Shown: one piece after another, positions 1 to 10,049 of the stretch
Layout: each line of letters opens with the position of its first letter
How positions within the stretch are numbered: position 1 is the stretch's first letter
NCBI GenBank assembly: GCA_034766995.1
Contig: CM068313.1
Span: 10,944,012-11,008,011, forward strand
Direction: 5' to 3'
Origin: Acanthacorydalis orientalis
Lineage: Eukaryota > Arthropoda > Insecta > Megaloptera > Corydalidae
Length of the DNA: 64,000 bases
Made by a program: the position numbers and the translations under genes
Notes under the pieces: generated by a model
Seen by the model: the letters and a program-made list of their open reading frames with translations, nothing else
What the model was told of the DNA's origin: nothing
The model's database searches: none

Positions 1-158
1 GCTAGTTTAAATCTCCCAGTTCCTAACCTCATGGTATACTTTGATGTGGACAGTGGTCATTGAGAGATGATTTTAAAGAAATTGTATGGCACTTTTCAAT
101 GTTTTCCAAATATCTAAGATGACAAATTTCGCTTACATAAAGAATAATACTAACAGCC

Positions 159-164
<6 letters not shown>

Positions 165-219
<55 letters not shown>
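165..219. repeat. (TA)n microsatellite
   Basis: A nearly pure TA run. Any reading frame across it gives only Ile-Tyr repeats, so the overlapping open frame is not a gene. Confidence 0.98.
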
Positions 220-220
<1 letters not shown>

Positions 221-571
221 CTGAATATTTAAATATGATAGACTCGTTTTTTTCTCCAAAAGACCTAGTATTTTATAGTGTGATAATAATCAATAAACCT
301 CAAACGTACATTTCAAATTCAGCAACTGAATATTGTAAGGTTTTCCTTTTTTTAGTGTACAAGACCGTGTTAACTAACAAATACAAATCAGTCGACTAGA
401 AGACTTATAGATAGACAGTTAACAATATCTTAATTCATTTACAATACTTGAGAAGATAAAAACAATCTTATTCAAGTGTTCAGCAAGTTAGTTCAATGTG
501 AAGAATATAAAAATAATCATCAGTACTAAAACTGAAATATTTATAAGTTAATAAATTGATTGTGGAATTGT
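220..571. other. AT-rich spacer
   Basis: I see no gene, no clear repeat core and no structured RNA here. Confidence 0.6.
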
Positions 572-702
572 CATCTAAACGTATATAAATGTCATGAAAG
601 TAATCAAAAATGATGTACTGAATATTTTTAATCAAAAAAGTTGGTATGGTTTCTGGGATGAAAAAAAAACAATTCATTCGTGAAATTGATTTAAGTTGTT
701 CC
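572..702 (+). repeat. PAL element, right arm only
   Basis: Matches the PAL right arm in order: a decayed GTCATC...ATAAATG block, then AATCAAAAATGAT, TACTGAATATTTTTAATCA, TATGGTTTCTGGGATGA and CAATTCATTCGTGAAATTGA. The left arm is not recognisable. Confidence 0.7.
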
Positions 703-904
703 TAATCATAGAATAAGTTCTAACATGTGACTGTTTCGATTCTAATAAAGTGAGTTAACAATAAATGAATTATGGTTTTACAGAGAGTCGAGACTGATTA
801 TATGTATCCGAACAAATATATTACTGTAAATTACCCCTTATGTAAACCTAGACAAATAATGTGTCTAATCGTCAAAACTTAAATTTAATATTAAACCGCA
901 ATAG

Positions 905-985
905 GAACTGAGCTCACAATAAAGCTCTGACATTGGCTAAATTCAAAATAGTGTCAGAACTGTGTTCTACTAAAATTATTTCACG
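905..985. repeat. Inverted pair of PAL outer ends
   Basis: CTCTGACATTGGCTAAATTCA, the left outer end of PAL, is followed within about 20 bases by GTGTCAGAACTGTGTTCT, the right outer end. The whole inner palindrome is missing. This is either an internal deletion down to the tips or two ends joined by recombination. Confidence 0.55.
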
Positions 986-1100
986 GTCAACACAACTGAA
1001 CAGATATCGTAAAATTACAAGTAAAATTTAATCAATTCCACTGGACATTCAATTTCTCACTGACTGATCGGAATTGTTTTCAAATTTTATTAATCTCTTC

Positions 1101-1119
1101 TTTTTTTTAAAAAAAAAAA
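1101..1119. repeat. T8A11 palindrome
   Basis: A poly-T run passes directly into a poly-A run. It is one of at least eight such TnAn junctions in the window. Confidence 0.9.
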
Positions 1120-1610
1120 CAACACGTGTACATACTGAGAAAAATATTGCATTTCTCAAAAATCAAATGGCGTCAATTAGCAATTAAATCACTGTACACA
1201 AAACTAAGTCAATTAGAAGTAGAAGCATAGTGTTTGTATTTGAAATCAGTTTAAAATTTAAACAATAGACAATATGCAAACTGACACGATGATCATTATA
1301 GAACACTAAATGAAAAATAAGAAAATGTCTGAATAAATCTTTTTTTCACGTTAAAACCTATTAATTCTTTAAAATAAATTAATAAAATGATACTGACAGT
1401 AATATACACTAGTTAGTAATCATAAATATACATTTCTGTTTTTTTTCCTTTATGAATTTTACAACAGAGATGAAAATGATTTTTGTTCTCGTTTATTCCA
1501 CCATACATTCATGTTTACACATCAACATGGAATCATTTGTACAGGCAAGATCTACAGATGAAAATAGCTTTAATTTTATAAACAATTTGTGCATTGATTT
1601 CACAAACGCA

Positions 1611-1613
<3 letters not shown>

Positions 1614-1664
<51 letters not shown>
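1614..1664. repeat. (TA)n microsatellite
   Basis: A pure TA run. The 151-codon frame across it (1452-1907) owes its length to this array and has no recognisable domain. Confidence 0.98.
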
Positions 1665-1666
<2 letters not shown>

Positions 1667-2030
1667 GTTGTGGTTATCCACGAAACCATGTACCAAGCCA
1701 TCGGAGCGACTAAGCAAGGAAGCAGCCAACAACCACCAACTACACTACTACTGCATACGTTCTCTGTATTATATACCTAATGTGAAATCAATATCAATAT
1801 TTGCTTTGATATTGGCAATTTGCTATATGAAGAGATATATACACATAATATTCGCGTACAGCTCTGTCATCCTTGTCGAGCACGAGCAAGAACTTAATGA
1901 TACTTGACTGTGTTACAAGTTGAACGAACGTTGCTCGACTGTCGATGATAGTTTTTGATATTTTTTTTCTCTCGGACGGTTTTGTTACAAACACACACAC
2001 AAAGGAGATGTAATAGTGTGTCTACACATA

Positions 2031-2033
<3 letters not shown>
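1665..2033. other. Unassigned unique sequence
   Basis: Slightly GC-richer than its surroundings around 1680-1760. No coding or repeat assignment. Confidence 0.4.

Positions 2034-2110
<77 letters not shown>
2034..2110. repeat. (TA)n microsatellite
   Basis: About 38 TA units, one of the longest arrays in the window, followed by a short TG-rich stretch. Confidence 0.98.
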
Positions 2111-2114
<4 letters not shown>

Positions 2115-2388
2115 AATGTGTGTGTATAGACTTGAGATGCAGTACATGCGTAATTCAAACTATTTTCAAATATCAGTTCAGTTTAGATAACATTTTTATA
2201 TTTTGATCTAATTCTTATTCAAGAATTGTTGTCAATAAATATTAATTATTTAATAAAAGAGGATTTTTTTTTAATTCTAACAGTTTCATTTTTTTTTCTT
2301 AATAATTAATGCATTTAAAATTTTATGATCGATATGTTTGGAACACAAACTTAAAAAAATTTAAATGAAATAATAATTTTCGTACATG

Positions 2389-2621
2389 TACGAGGCGCGT
2401 TTTTAAAGTAAGATCCGTTTTGTAATAACCGCTAATTAAACATAAAAGATAAGACCACGCATGCGCAAAAGTTGTACATGGTTCATGGGCTAGGCATCAG
2501 CTGTTTAGTCATCATGGGATTGTTGTATGATGCCACATATAAGTGATTTATAATGAATGAAACAATAAATAATCCTGTCAGTTGCGAGGTTCGTGCTACG
2601 ATTCAGTTTTTAGACCAATAG
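2389..2621 (+). mobile_element. Mariner 5' end with start of transposase
   Basis: The TA target is at 2389-2390. It is followed by CGAGGCGCGTTTTTAAAGTA, which resembles the inverted terminal repeats of mariner elements whose tips begin ACGAGG. A short frame opens at the ATG at 2553 and reads MNETINNPVSCEVRATIQFL before a stop at about 2622. The block CEVRA-IQFL is typical of the N-terminal helix-turn-helix of mariner transposases. The rest of the element is missing: the sequence changes to piggyBac-like coding about 20 bases later. A dead fragment. Confidence 0.65.
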
Positions 2622-2636
2622 GAAATTTTCACAAGG

Positions 2637-2860
2637 AGAGGACAAGAACTTCTACTTCCACCTCTAAAACTAGGTTAAATGGAAAGCTTCGCATAATGAG
2701 AAAAGGTGAAAAGACGAATTGTGTTGTATGTTCCAAAAGAAAGGAAAATGGTGGGAGACGTCAAATGAGTGATTACTAAGATAATTGTCTAAATAAATCC
2801 AGAATGCACATGGGAGACTGTTTCCAGAAGTACCATACCAAGGCGAATTACAAAATGTAA
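2637..2860 (+). pseudogene. piggyBac transposase C-terminal Cys-rich domain, relic
   Basis: One frame reads a Ser/Thr-rich linker, then RLNGKL, a basic stretch, CVVCSKRK, and after one in-frame TAA (2777-2779) CLNKSRMHMGDCFQKYHT, ending at the TAA at 2858-2860. The R-L-x-G block, the CxxC, the second Cys cluster and the final C-x(4)-H arrangement match the C-terminal cysteine-rich zinc-binding domain of piggyBac-type (DDE) transposases. The catalytic domain upstream is absent and I could not place a TTAA-flanked terminus downstream. The frame is otherwise intact, so decay is moderate. It probably entered by nested insertion or deletion next to the mariner end. Confidence 0.65.
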
Positions 2861-3610
2861 TAAAGTCAAACTTTATTTACATTAGAACAATCATACGTAC
2901 AAAATAAATAAATTCATAAGCATTTGCAATTTTTTGCTTTCAAAACAAAACTTCTCTTTTCCAAAAGCTTCACTGCAAGAGAGAGTGTTGAGAGGGTTAC
3001 TGGAAAATAGTATAAAAAATGTTCAGAGTGCAAATGGATAATATAATTATTAATTTTATTACAAATAATATTACACTCGACAGTCGACGAAATTTTGAGT
3101 TACATTGTTTATCCGCATTTCGGTAACGACGCAGTCATCCTCAGAACAAAAAATACAAAAACAAAATTGGAAAAAATCTTATCCAACGCACACGCCGACA
3201 CTTAAATTTTTAATTAATACTGAAAAAAATCCATAGAAAGATATTGAAAAACCAAACTTAAAATACATGCGTATTGAAATGACGAAATATGAATTATAGA
3301 TTTGCATCGAAGGAAAAAATATTTAAACTGAAATCGAACCAGATTTCGCACGTTTCGCAAATAAACGTGAGCTGCTACACTGTACATTTCCAACTATGTT
3401 TTTCGTCTCGCCATCCATACACAAATCTTGAACATGGCGCACGACAGCAATGACGTGTGACTGTGTATTTTGACAAGTTATTGGCAGCTGATGACGACAG
3501 TTGATAAACATGTACGAATATAGAAACGAATTCGACATTAGCGTAGGCCACCGAGCAATAGAATTCTTATATATTATGTATACATGGGATATAAAACTAT
3601 ACTTCTAGTG
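2861..3610. other. AT-rich spacer with a PAL core fragment
   Basis: The only recognisable signal is at about 3108-3148: CGCATTTCGGTAACGACGC followed by AGTCATCCTCAGAAC, a left-arm PAL core. The minus-strand frame at 3323-3538 has no family resemblance. Confidence 0.4.
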
Positions 3611-3621
3611 TATATACATAT

Positions 3622-3694
<73 letters not shown>
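3611..3694. repeat. (TA)n microsatellite, interrupted
   Basis: TA array with interruptions near its start (TATACATATA, then TAATATA). Confidence 0.97.
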
Positions 3695-3699
<5 letters not shown>

Positions 3700-4127
3700 T
3701 TCATAGAAAACTCATTTTTAACCTGTACATTATTTTTCTTCGAGAGTTAGACTGAAAGGTTCATTCCTTAAAAGCAATCGACTTCACAAATAGAAAAAAA
3801 GTACTAAAAACAATACGTATCTGGGAATAAATTCTAAGAACTTTCCATATTGAAATAAATTATTTAGGAAATAAAAGGATGTGTAAGTAGTTTGTACGCA
3901 GTGAAAATATTCATAAATTTTATATAACATCGAAACAATAACTAAAAGTTACAGATCGAAACTCGTACTTTACTTTTTTCTTATAATTTGAATATTTTAT
4001 TTATTTGAAAAAATGTATTTGTTTAAAACAAATTACAATACGGAATAAAAGTTTATTTCGATCTTGAGGTACATAAAAGAGAATCTTTAAAATATACAGT
4101 AAACAGATGTGTACGTGTATCTGAAAT
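3695..4127. other. AT-rich spacer
   Basis: Nothing recognised. Confidence 0.5.
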
Positions 4128-4129
4128 TA

Positions 4130-4675
4130 TTGGGTTGGCAGAAAAATAATTGCGGTTTACGGCCTTCAAATTCGTACACGTGGCTGTTTTAAGTGGTCCA
4201 GAATTGTTGGATGGCTAACATCTAACTTTTGTGCAAGCTCTCGAATTGTTGTGGGTGGTTCTGGTTTAACCAACGATTTCAGTTGGGCGTTATGAACTGA
4301 AGGACGTCCACGACCTTCTTCATATTTAAGGTTCTCGTCTCCAGTACGAAATTTCTGGAACCACCATTGTACCTTACATTGCTTAACAGTACCCACGCCA
4401 AAAGCATCGTTTACTTTACCAGCAGCTTCTGCTGCTTTACAACTCGTTTTGAACTCATACAAAAAATCATCGTATTTGCTTCTCTTCCATCTTTAATTCA
4501 ATAGCTCAAATACCAAAATTAATAATAAAAACAAAATCGATGGTACCAAAATATAGACTGGAAAATGCGCTTTAAAATGATATGAACATGAACACGATGA
4601 AATGACACTTTCATTGAAAAAAATTAGATTAGCATTCAGAATACAAAAACCGCAATTATTTTCCTACCAAGCTAA
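4130..4675 (-). mobile_element. Internally deleted mariner with both ends and the DNA-binding half
   Basis: TA dinucleotides at 4128-4129 and 4676-4677 flank inverted ends. The left is TTGGGTTGGCAGAAAAATAA and the right is the reverse complement of TTAGCTTGGTAGGAAAATAA, and both continue into TTGCGGTTT. On the minus strand the transposase begins at the ATG at 4490, is frameshifted after about seven codons, and then runs in frame to about 4166. It contains AAEAAGKVNDAFG, VQWWFQKFRTGDENL, GRGRPS and TTIRELAQKLDVSHPTILDH, which are the two helix-turn-helix motifs and GRPS linker of mariner transposases. The catalytic domain is deleted and the 3' end follows directly. Non-autonomous. The copy at 60735-61303 has the same structure. 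Confidence 0.9.
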
Positions 4676-4764
4676 TATTTACTCTCATATTTAAAAAAGA
4701 GTCCATATCGATAATACGGTTAGTTCCGTAGGCTTTTTTTTGACTTTTCAAGAATATTTCTTTA

Positions 4765-5012
4765 GCATCATGTTTATTAGATGTTAATCAAATCATTTCC
4801 ATAACGATTCAATCATTCTCAGATCGGTTAGGTACAGAAAAGTTCACGGCATACAGTTTTTTCTGAAAAGTTTTTCTGTACTACAATTATAGTTTCTGTA
4901 CCTTAAGCGCCCTGAATATGATAGAACCGCCATTAAAGTACGTAGAATTCATTTTAAAAACGAGCAATAATCAATTACTGAACCTTGATATTTTAATTTA
5001 AAATAGAGTCAT
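4765..5012. repeat. PAL element, two arms (inner part)
   Basis: The left arm carries AATCATTCTCAGATCGGTTA then GGTACAGAAAAG. The right arm carries TTTCTGTACCTTAAGCGCCC, TGATAGAACCGCCATTAAAG and CAATAATCAATTACTGAAC. The inner arms are reverse complements of each other, so the centre of the palindrome lies near 4860-4900. Confidence 0.7.
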
Positions 5013-5093
5013 GATTGATTTAATATAAAAGCACCGAATTAATCTTTAGACCTGTTAGAATGTTTATTAGATCAACTCTATAAAAAAATTATA

Positions 5094-5165
5094 TTAGGTA
5101 GGAAAGTTGCGGTTTTTGTTATGAATTTGAAGGCCATAAACCGTAATTATTTTTCTACCAACCTA
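5094..5165. mobile_element. 72-bp mini-mariner
   Basis: TA dinucleotides flank both sides (5092-5093 and 5166-5167). The left end TTAGGTAGGAAAGTTGCGGT and the right end (reverse complement of TTAGGTTGGTAGAAAAATAA) match the ends of the elements at 4130 and 60735. Only about 15 bases separate the two ends, and GAATTTGAAGGCC matches the 3' subterminal region of the larger copies. An extreme deletion derivative. Confidence 0.85.
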
Positions 5166-5294
5166 ATAGTTATTGGTTACAAGCAATATAAAGATGTAGC
5201 ACGACGAAAATATAAAAAAAAGTATATGAAACATAAAAGTGCAGTACAAATTCATTCAAAATAGACTGTCTTTCTGAAATCAGTACAGACGGTC

Positions 5295-5346
5295 ATGATT
5301 TATTCGTGTAAGTGCAAATTCAGCCACATTGCCAGAACTGTGTTAA
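5295..5346 (+). repeat. PAL right outer end fragment
   Basis: ATTTATTCGTGTAAGTGCAA, then TTCAGCCACATTGCCAGAAC and TGTGTT match the outermost part of the PAL right arm. The overlapping 95-codon frame is not a gene. Confidence 0.55.
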
Positions 5347-5587
5347 GCAAATATTATAAAAGGTTTCAAGAAGTAATGATTTATTTTAAATTTAAAAAAA
5401 AAATACATTTTCAACATTTTTTTTTGATAAAAAGGTTATTTCTTTTCACCGATTTCACAAGTCTCTCACTCTTTATTTATGACAGTAAAGCATCTTCAAA
5501 CAAAAGTCATATTATTCTTTGGAAAAAATACAATGTCCATGTTAAACATTTATTCAAGACGTTCATATTAGACACTTATTAATTGTA

Positions 5588-5592
<5 letters not shown>

Positions 5593-5638
<46 letters not shown>
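5593..5638. repeat. (TA)n microsatellite
   Basis: Pure TA run. Confidence 0.97.
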
Positions 5639-5640
<2 letters not shown>

Positions 5641-5883
5641 ATATGTATATAATGAACATAAATAAATTTATACATACGCACATAATCCGACATATGAATA
5701 ACCAAAAATCATTATTTCTAAAAATATCCCGTTTCAAAACATATTAGTCACTGTTCGTTCGTACACCACTGAATTCACGTGATTTTATACTTCTGTGAAC
5801 TAAAGACGCCCCCTTAACTCGACACCCACGCCACCTCTTTGCCAAACTGCTCAATGGAAATAATGAAATACGTTTTCTCTCCC

Positions 5884-5926
<43 letters not shown>
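5884..5926. repeat. Compound (CT)n-(TA)n microsatellite
   Basis: About 12 CT units run directly into about 9 TA units. Confidence 0.97.
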
Positions 5927-5929
5927 TGT

Positions 5930-6924
5930 ATGTATGTATTTAGTTATAAAAATACTGAAAAGTAAAAAGATACAAAGTAAAAAACGTGAATACCAATCAG
6001 TGTTTCATCTTTGTAAACAATTATCCCGGACCACGTGCAGGTGAGTGAGTTTTCTTAAAAGAGATGTCGATATTAATTAAATTTAAGTATGTACTGTATG
6101 AATCTTTTTTTCGAGTCTAACAACATTCCCATGAATCAGAATATTAAATGTAATTAATTTATTAAAGGTTCAAGTTACGAAGAAGTCACGAAAAGGCTTT
6201 CAACTAAGTGATTTTTATTTTCCTTTTGTGTTTTTATATAAATATTTTATACGTTCTGATACTACTTGAAAGGTTTATAATAAATTTACAAGGTGTAGAT
6301 CTATTTTTAAATACCATACAGATAATTGTAAAAATTGACATTCGACTTGAAAAGTATACACGTGACGTATAACAGACACCTACACATCTGGCAGTTTAGT
6401 TGCTGGAATCCTTTTGCAGTGTTTGTTACTACATTTTGCAACATTGTATTATTTTCAAAGTCGAACACAACGCAGTATATATTTCGATGTTTAGAGAAAG
6501 CATCAATGGTTCCCTTTGAAGAAAATGTTTCTATTAAAATAAACATGAAGAGTTATAAACAAAATATCAGTTTACCTACTCATAATATTTACTGCACTAA
6601 AATGTAAGTAAACTTGTTTAATCCTTCTTTCTTATCATTTCGCAAGTTTGTTTTCATATTCTAAACAAAAAATTTAAAGTTTTTTTTTTATAAAAAAAAT
6701 GTCTAATTTTATTTTCCCGTTATACTTAATTGTAAATAATACAGTTTTGAATCAAAACTGCAATTTTCAATATAATAATTCCATTTCAAAAATCTTTTGT
6801 TAATTTTGATCAAAATTTAATATGGAAAGATGAAATATTTAAAGAAAAAATAAAGGTTTTAATAAAAAAAGATTTCTAAAAGAAACATGAAAAAATATAT
6901 TCAACTAGTGAGTTAAAGTCTGTT
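5930..6924. other. AT-rich spacer
   Basis: No gene or repeat recognised. Opposite-strand frames at 6307-6607 overlap each other and have no recognisable motif. Confidence 0.45.
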
Positions 6925-6927
6925 GAA

Positions 6928-7002
6928 ATGACAGTTTCATTGAAAAAAAAATAACGTTAGAATTCAGAACATAAAACCGCTATTATTTTCCTACCAACCT
7001 AA
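6928..7002 (-). mobile_element. Solo mariner 5' end
   Basis: GAAATGACAGTTTCATTGAA, then an AACATAAAACCGCTATTATT tract and CCTACCAACCTAA match the 5' non-coding region and terminal repeat of the elements at 4675 and 61303. The opposite end is missing. Confidence 0.75.
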
Positions 7003-7004
7003 TA

Positions 7005-7614
7005 GATTAATTAGTATATTTGGTTGTCATTTTCTATTTCAGTTGCCAGAATCGAATTTAGTTATAATTTTTGTCACGTTTTGTCCGTTTTATGATTATA
7101 TTTATTAAAGGATGATAAAATACTTGAATGAAGTTTACAAATTCCAGAATCGATTTTAATATCTAAATATTTAGTCAAGTTTATTAAAAAAATGTTTGGT
7201 ATTCAAATAAAAGAGAAATAAAGATGAAGAAATAAAAAAAGTTGAAAAAGTAATAAGTACAAACCTCTGACTCAGACTAACAAATTCATTAATAAAAATT
7301 CTAATTAAAAACTAGACTTATAGACATACATTTAAACTCTTTAAAAACTATCAAGAACATTTCAATTTAACCGATGAAGGGGCAATCGTTGAAGATTTCT
7401 GATGATTCGTTTCTCTCTAAGACAGACAAAATTGAATCCTAACGCTCTGGTTAAAAATTAACGACTCACCTTTACAACCTTGTGTGTCAATTTTGAAACA
7501 TAGGGTCGGTTTTATAACGAGTAATAGAGATATTTGAGAATGTCATAAATATATTTGAGTGTGAGACAAAATGATTAACGGTCCCCGTTCGTCCCAACAT
7601 TGTAACATTAAAAT
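7005..7614. other. AT-rich spacer
   Basis: Nothing recognised. Confidence 0.45.
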
Positions 7615-7790
7615 AATAGTAAGCAAGTTCGCTCGGAGACAGACTAAAAAGTCAAGCCGATGGTTCGTTCAACCGAGCTATATACGCGCGAAGAGAGCTC
7701 CTTCCTGTTGACATGAAAACCAAGTCGTAAATATAACGCCGCCGAGCGCAGCACTGTTTTGTCTGTCCGTTCGCTTCCGAGCAGAAAATG
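7615..7790. promoter_or_regulatory. GC-richer, CpG-containing island
   Basis: Clearly less AT-rich than its neighbours, with many CG dinucleotides (TATACGCGCGAAGAGAGCTC, AACGCCGCCGAGCGCAGCAC). No long frame. It could be a 5' untranslated exon or a regulatory element, but there is no splice or protein evidence. Confidence 0.25.
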
Positions 7791-8026
7791 AAAACATTTC
7801 GCAAACTATAAATATATTCTTATAAATCATATCTCTTCAGACCACATAAACATAATATAATAATCGTAATGTAGTTGTAATGGTACAAATAAATATTATC
7901 ATTTTCAAGTTTTTGAACAATACGCTGTTGAAACGGTCGCATTAACTTTGCTTTTTTCACTGTTAAAAGAACGAGTTTATTTTTACGATAGGATATAAAT
8001 TGTTGAAGATATAATCGTTTACGTTG

Positions 8027-8049
8027 TTTTTTTTTTTAAAAAAAAAAAA
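8027..8049. repeat. T11A12 palindrome
   Basis: The longest of the TnAn junctions. Confidence 0.92.
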
Positions 8050-8828
8050 TAAGCATAAATGTTAGATGTAGTGTGACGGTGGAAATAAAAATGTGCATTC
8101 GAAGGTGTGGGGGTTAACACCCGCGTGGAAAATAAAAGAATAACTTATTCTCGACAAAAACTTTGATTTGTTTCTTTTCCGTTTTAACTTGATACTTTTT
8201 TCACCTTTTCATATCGAATGTACAAGCAGAAAGTTCAGGAAATTTATGTTCAGTTCACATAACAGTTTTTCAGTTTGAACTTGTGTACAATTAGATTATT
8301 TCTGATATTTTTCGAGTACAGTAACCGAACACTGATTGATATATGTCCGTTTATTTCATTTAAAAAAAAAAAAACGTATTCGAATTTGATGAAAACGTTT
8401 TATCAAAAAAGAAATCTTATCTACAATCGAATAAAAAATGTCTTATAAATATTTAAAATGATTTTATCATAAAAATCGATAAATCCAAATATTTCAGTAA
8501 AAAAAATAATATAATTACGTTTGTATACCTGTTGATACATTTCCCTCATTTTTATGAGTCATCTGAGTTTTTATTTTCGACTATTAGTTTCGGCTTGTGT
8601 ACCTTTTTCAGTGAGATTTTGGAGACGGTTTCTTTAAAATCTACACGAAGATAGCACAATTCAGTGAACATTTACAGTAAATGATTTACATATTTAAAAA
8701 ATATCCGAGAAAAATAACTATCTTATAACATGTTACAAAATGTCATTAATTAAAAAATAGTCTTACTTTTTCATTTTATTAAAGTTGGATGCTTTTATGT
8801 TTGAATAAGTACATAGTTATATTAAGTG
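8050..8828. other. AT-rich spacer
   Basis: Nothing recognised. Confidence 0.45.
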
Positions 8829-9402
8829 TAAAAAATAATTCGGTGTCTATTGACTCAGTTATAACTGTATTTTAAATTAAAATATTTTCTCGTCGTTGTA
8901 GGATTTTGAAGTACCAACCTTAACATTTAAAAACACTATATATCTTGGCAAAGCAGTTTTCGATTTTCCGTGGGGAAAAATGCTCCCAAAGCTGCGCGAA
9001 AGATTTGTTTAGCTTTGGAGGAAGGTGTTTTGATGCATAAAACATGCAAAAAAATTCTAAAATGGTAGAAGAGGTCCTAAGATGCATTACAACTTCATTG
9101 ACTCAAAACCACTATTTTTTTTGACAAGGGATTTGTCAGTTACCCGACAGATGGAGCAAAGTTATACAAAATAATGAAAGACATTTTGGGGATTTAAATG
9201 CATTCCGTTTTTCCCTAATCATTTATTTTCTAATGCTAAAATAGTGGAAGAGACCCGAAAATGCATTACGACTTCATCGACTCAAAACAGTCAACATTTT
9301 TTTCGACAAGAAGCCATCAGTTACTCGAGAGATGAAGTAAAGCTACATCAAATATTTTGAGGATTGAAATATATTCCATTTTTCCACATGCATTCATTCC
9401 TC
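8829..9402 (+). mobile_element. Mariner-derived non-autonomous element, copy 1
   Basis: Shares its leading block (TTTTAAATTAAAATATTTTC, then TCGT-GT--TAGGATTTTGAA and AACATTTAAAAACACTATAT) with copies at 34078 and 39118. Downstream the decayed frame gives a mariner C-terminus of the type RQ-P-RWS-VIQNN followed by a block ending near CATTCCATTTTT. This copy carries that C-terminal block twice (about 9056-9215 and 9230-9400). No catalytic region remains. Confidence 0.6.
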
Positions 9403-9519
9403 ATGCAGCTATTTTTCCAGGATTTATATAATGAGATACTATTAACTTACATTAATGTTTCTGTAAAATGTGGAGTTTATAAATGAAGAGCAGATCGTAT
9501 CATAAAATTCTGTCTACAA

Positions 9520-9850
9520 AAAGATCTGAGGTCGTTGAGTTCCATGTGATGTTCATGCACATCCTATTTAAAACGCAGAACTAGCACCATCTAACCTCTA
9601 TTTATTCTCAGAACTAATTCACTTCAATCTCAAAGGAGGGTTTTTTTTTTTTTGATGGCTCTGTAAACGTTTCCCAGACTTCTTTAATAATCAATTGAAG
9701 AAACTTGTTACACAGCAGAAATTTATTAACAATAAGAGTTATTATGCTGAATAATAAATACACGATTTGAAAATATTTTTCCTCATTTTGTTTCATTCCA
9801 ATATTTAAACAGTTACGAGGTTCTGCACATAATTTGTCAGACACCTTTTA
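9520..9850 (+). pseudogene. Mariner transposase C-terminus, relic A
   Basis: Decayed frames give APSNLYLFSEL (matching the DLAPSDYHLF block around the third catalytic Asp, here Asn), then KKLVTQ, FINNKSYYAE and a stop, as at mariner C-termini. GATGTTCATGCACATCC upstream is where HDNARPH would fall. Multiple frameshifts. The minus-strand 76-codon frame here is a shadow. Confidence 0.5.
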
Positions 9851-9870
9851 TAGTAAAAATATTGTGTCAA

Positions 9871-9886
9871 TTTTTTTTTAAAAAAA
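9871..9886. repeat. T9A7 palindrome
   Basis: TnAn junction at the edge of relic A. Confidence 0.85.
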
Positions 9887-10049
9887 TACATCTTTCCAGA
9901 TCTTTCAAAATATAAATCAATTTTTTTTTGGATTGATACCACGTTTTCTTAATTTTTCCCACAATATTTTAGTATAAAAAATATTTTGTTATTTATTGAA
10001 CTACATTTTAAATTATTTATCAAAAACTTGCATAAAATATCGTTGAGTA

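Noticed and set aside
1452..1907. 151-codon open frame
   Set aside because: Its length comes from reading through a TA array (Ile-Tyr repeat), and the flanks show no domain.
2582..2779. Small host gene of 65 codons
   Set aside because: The frame is the piggyBac Cys-rich tail and continues past a single stop into its expected final motif.
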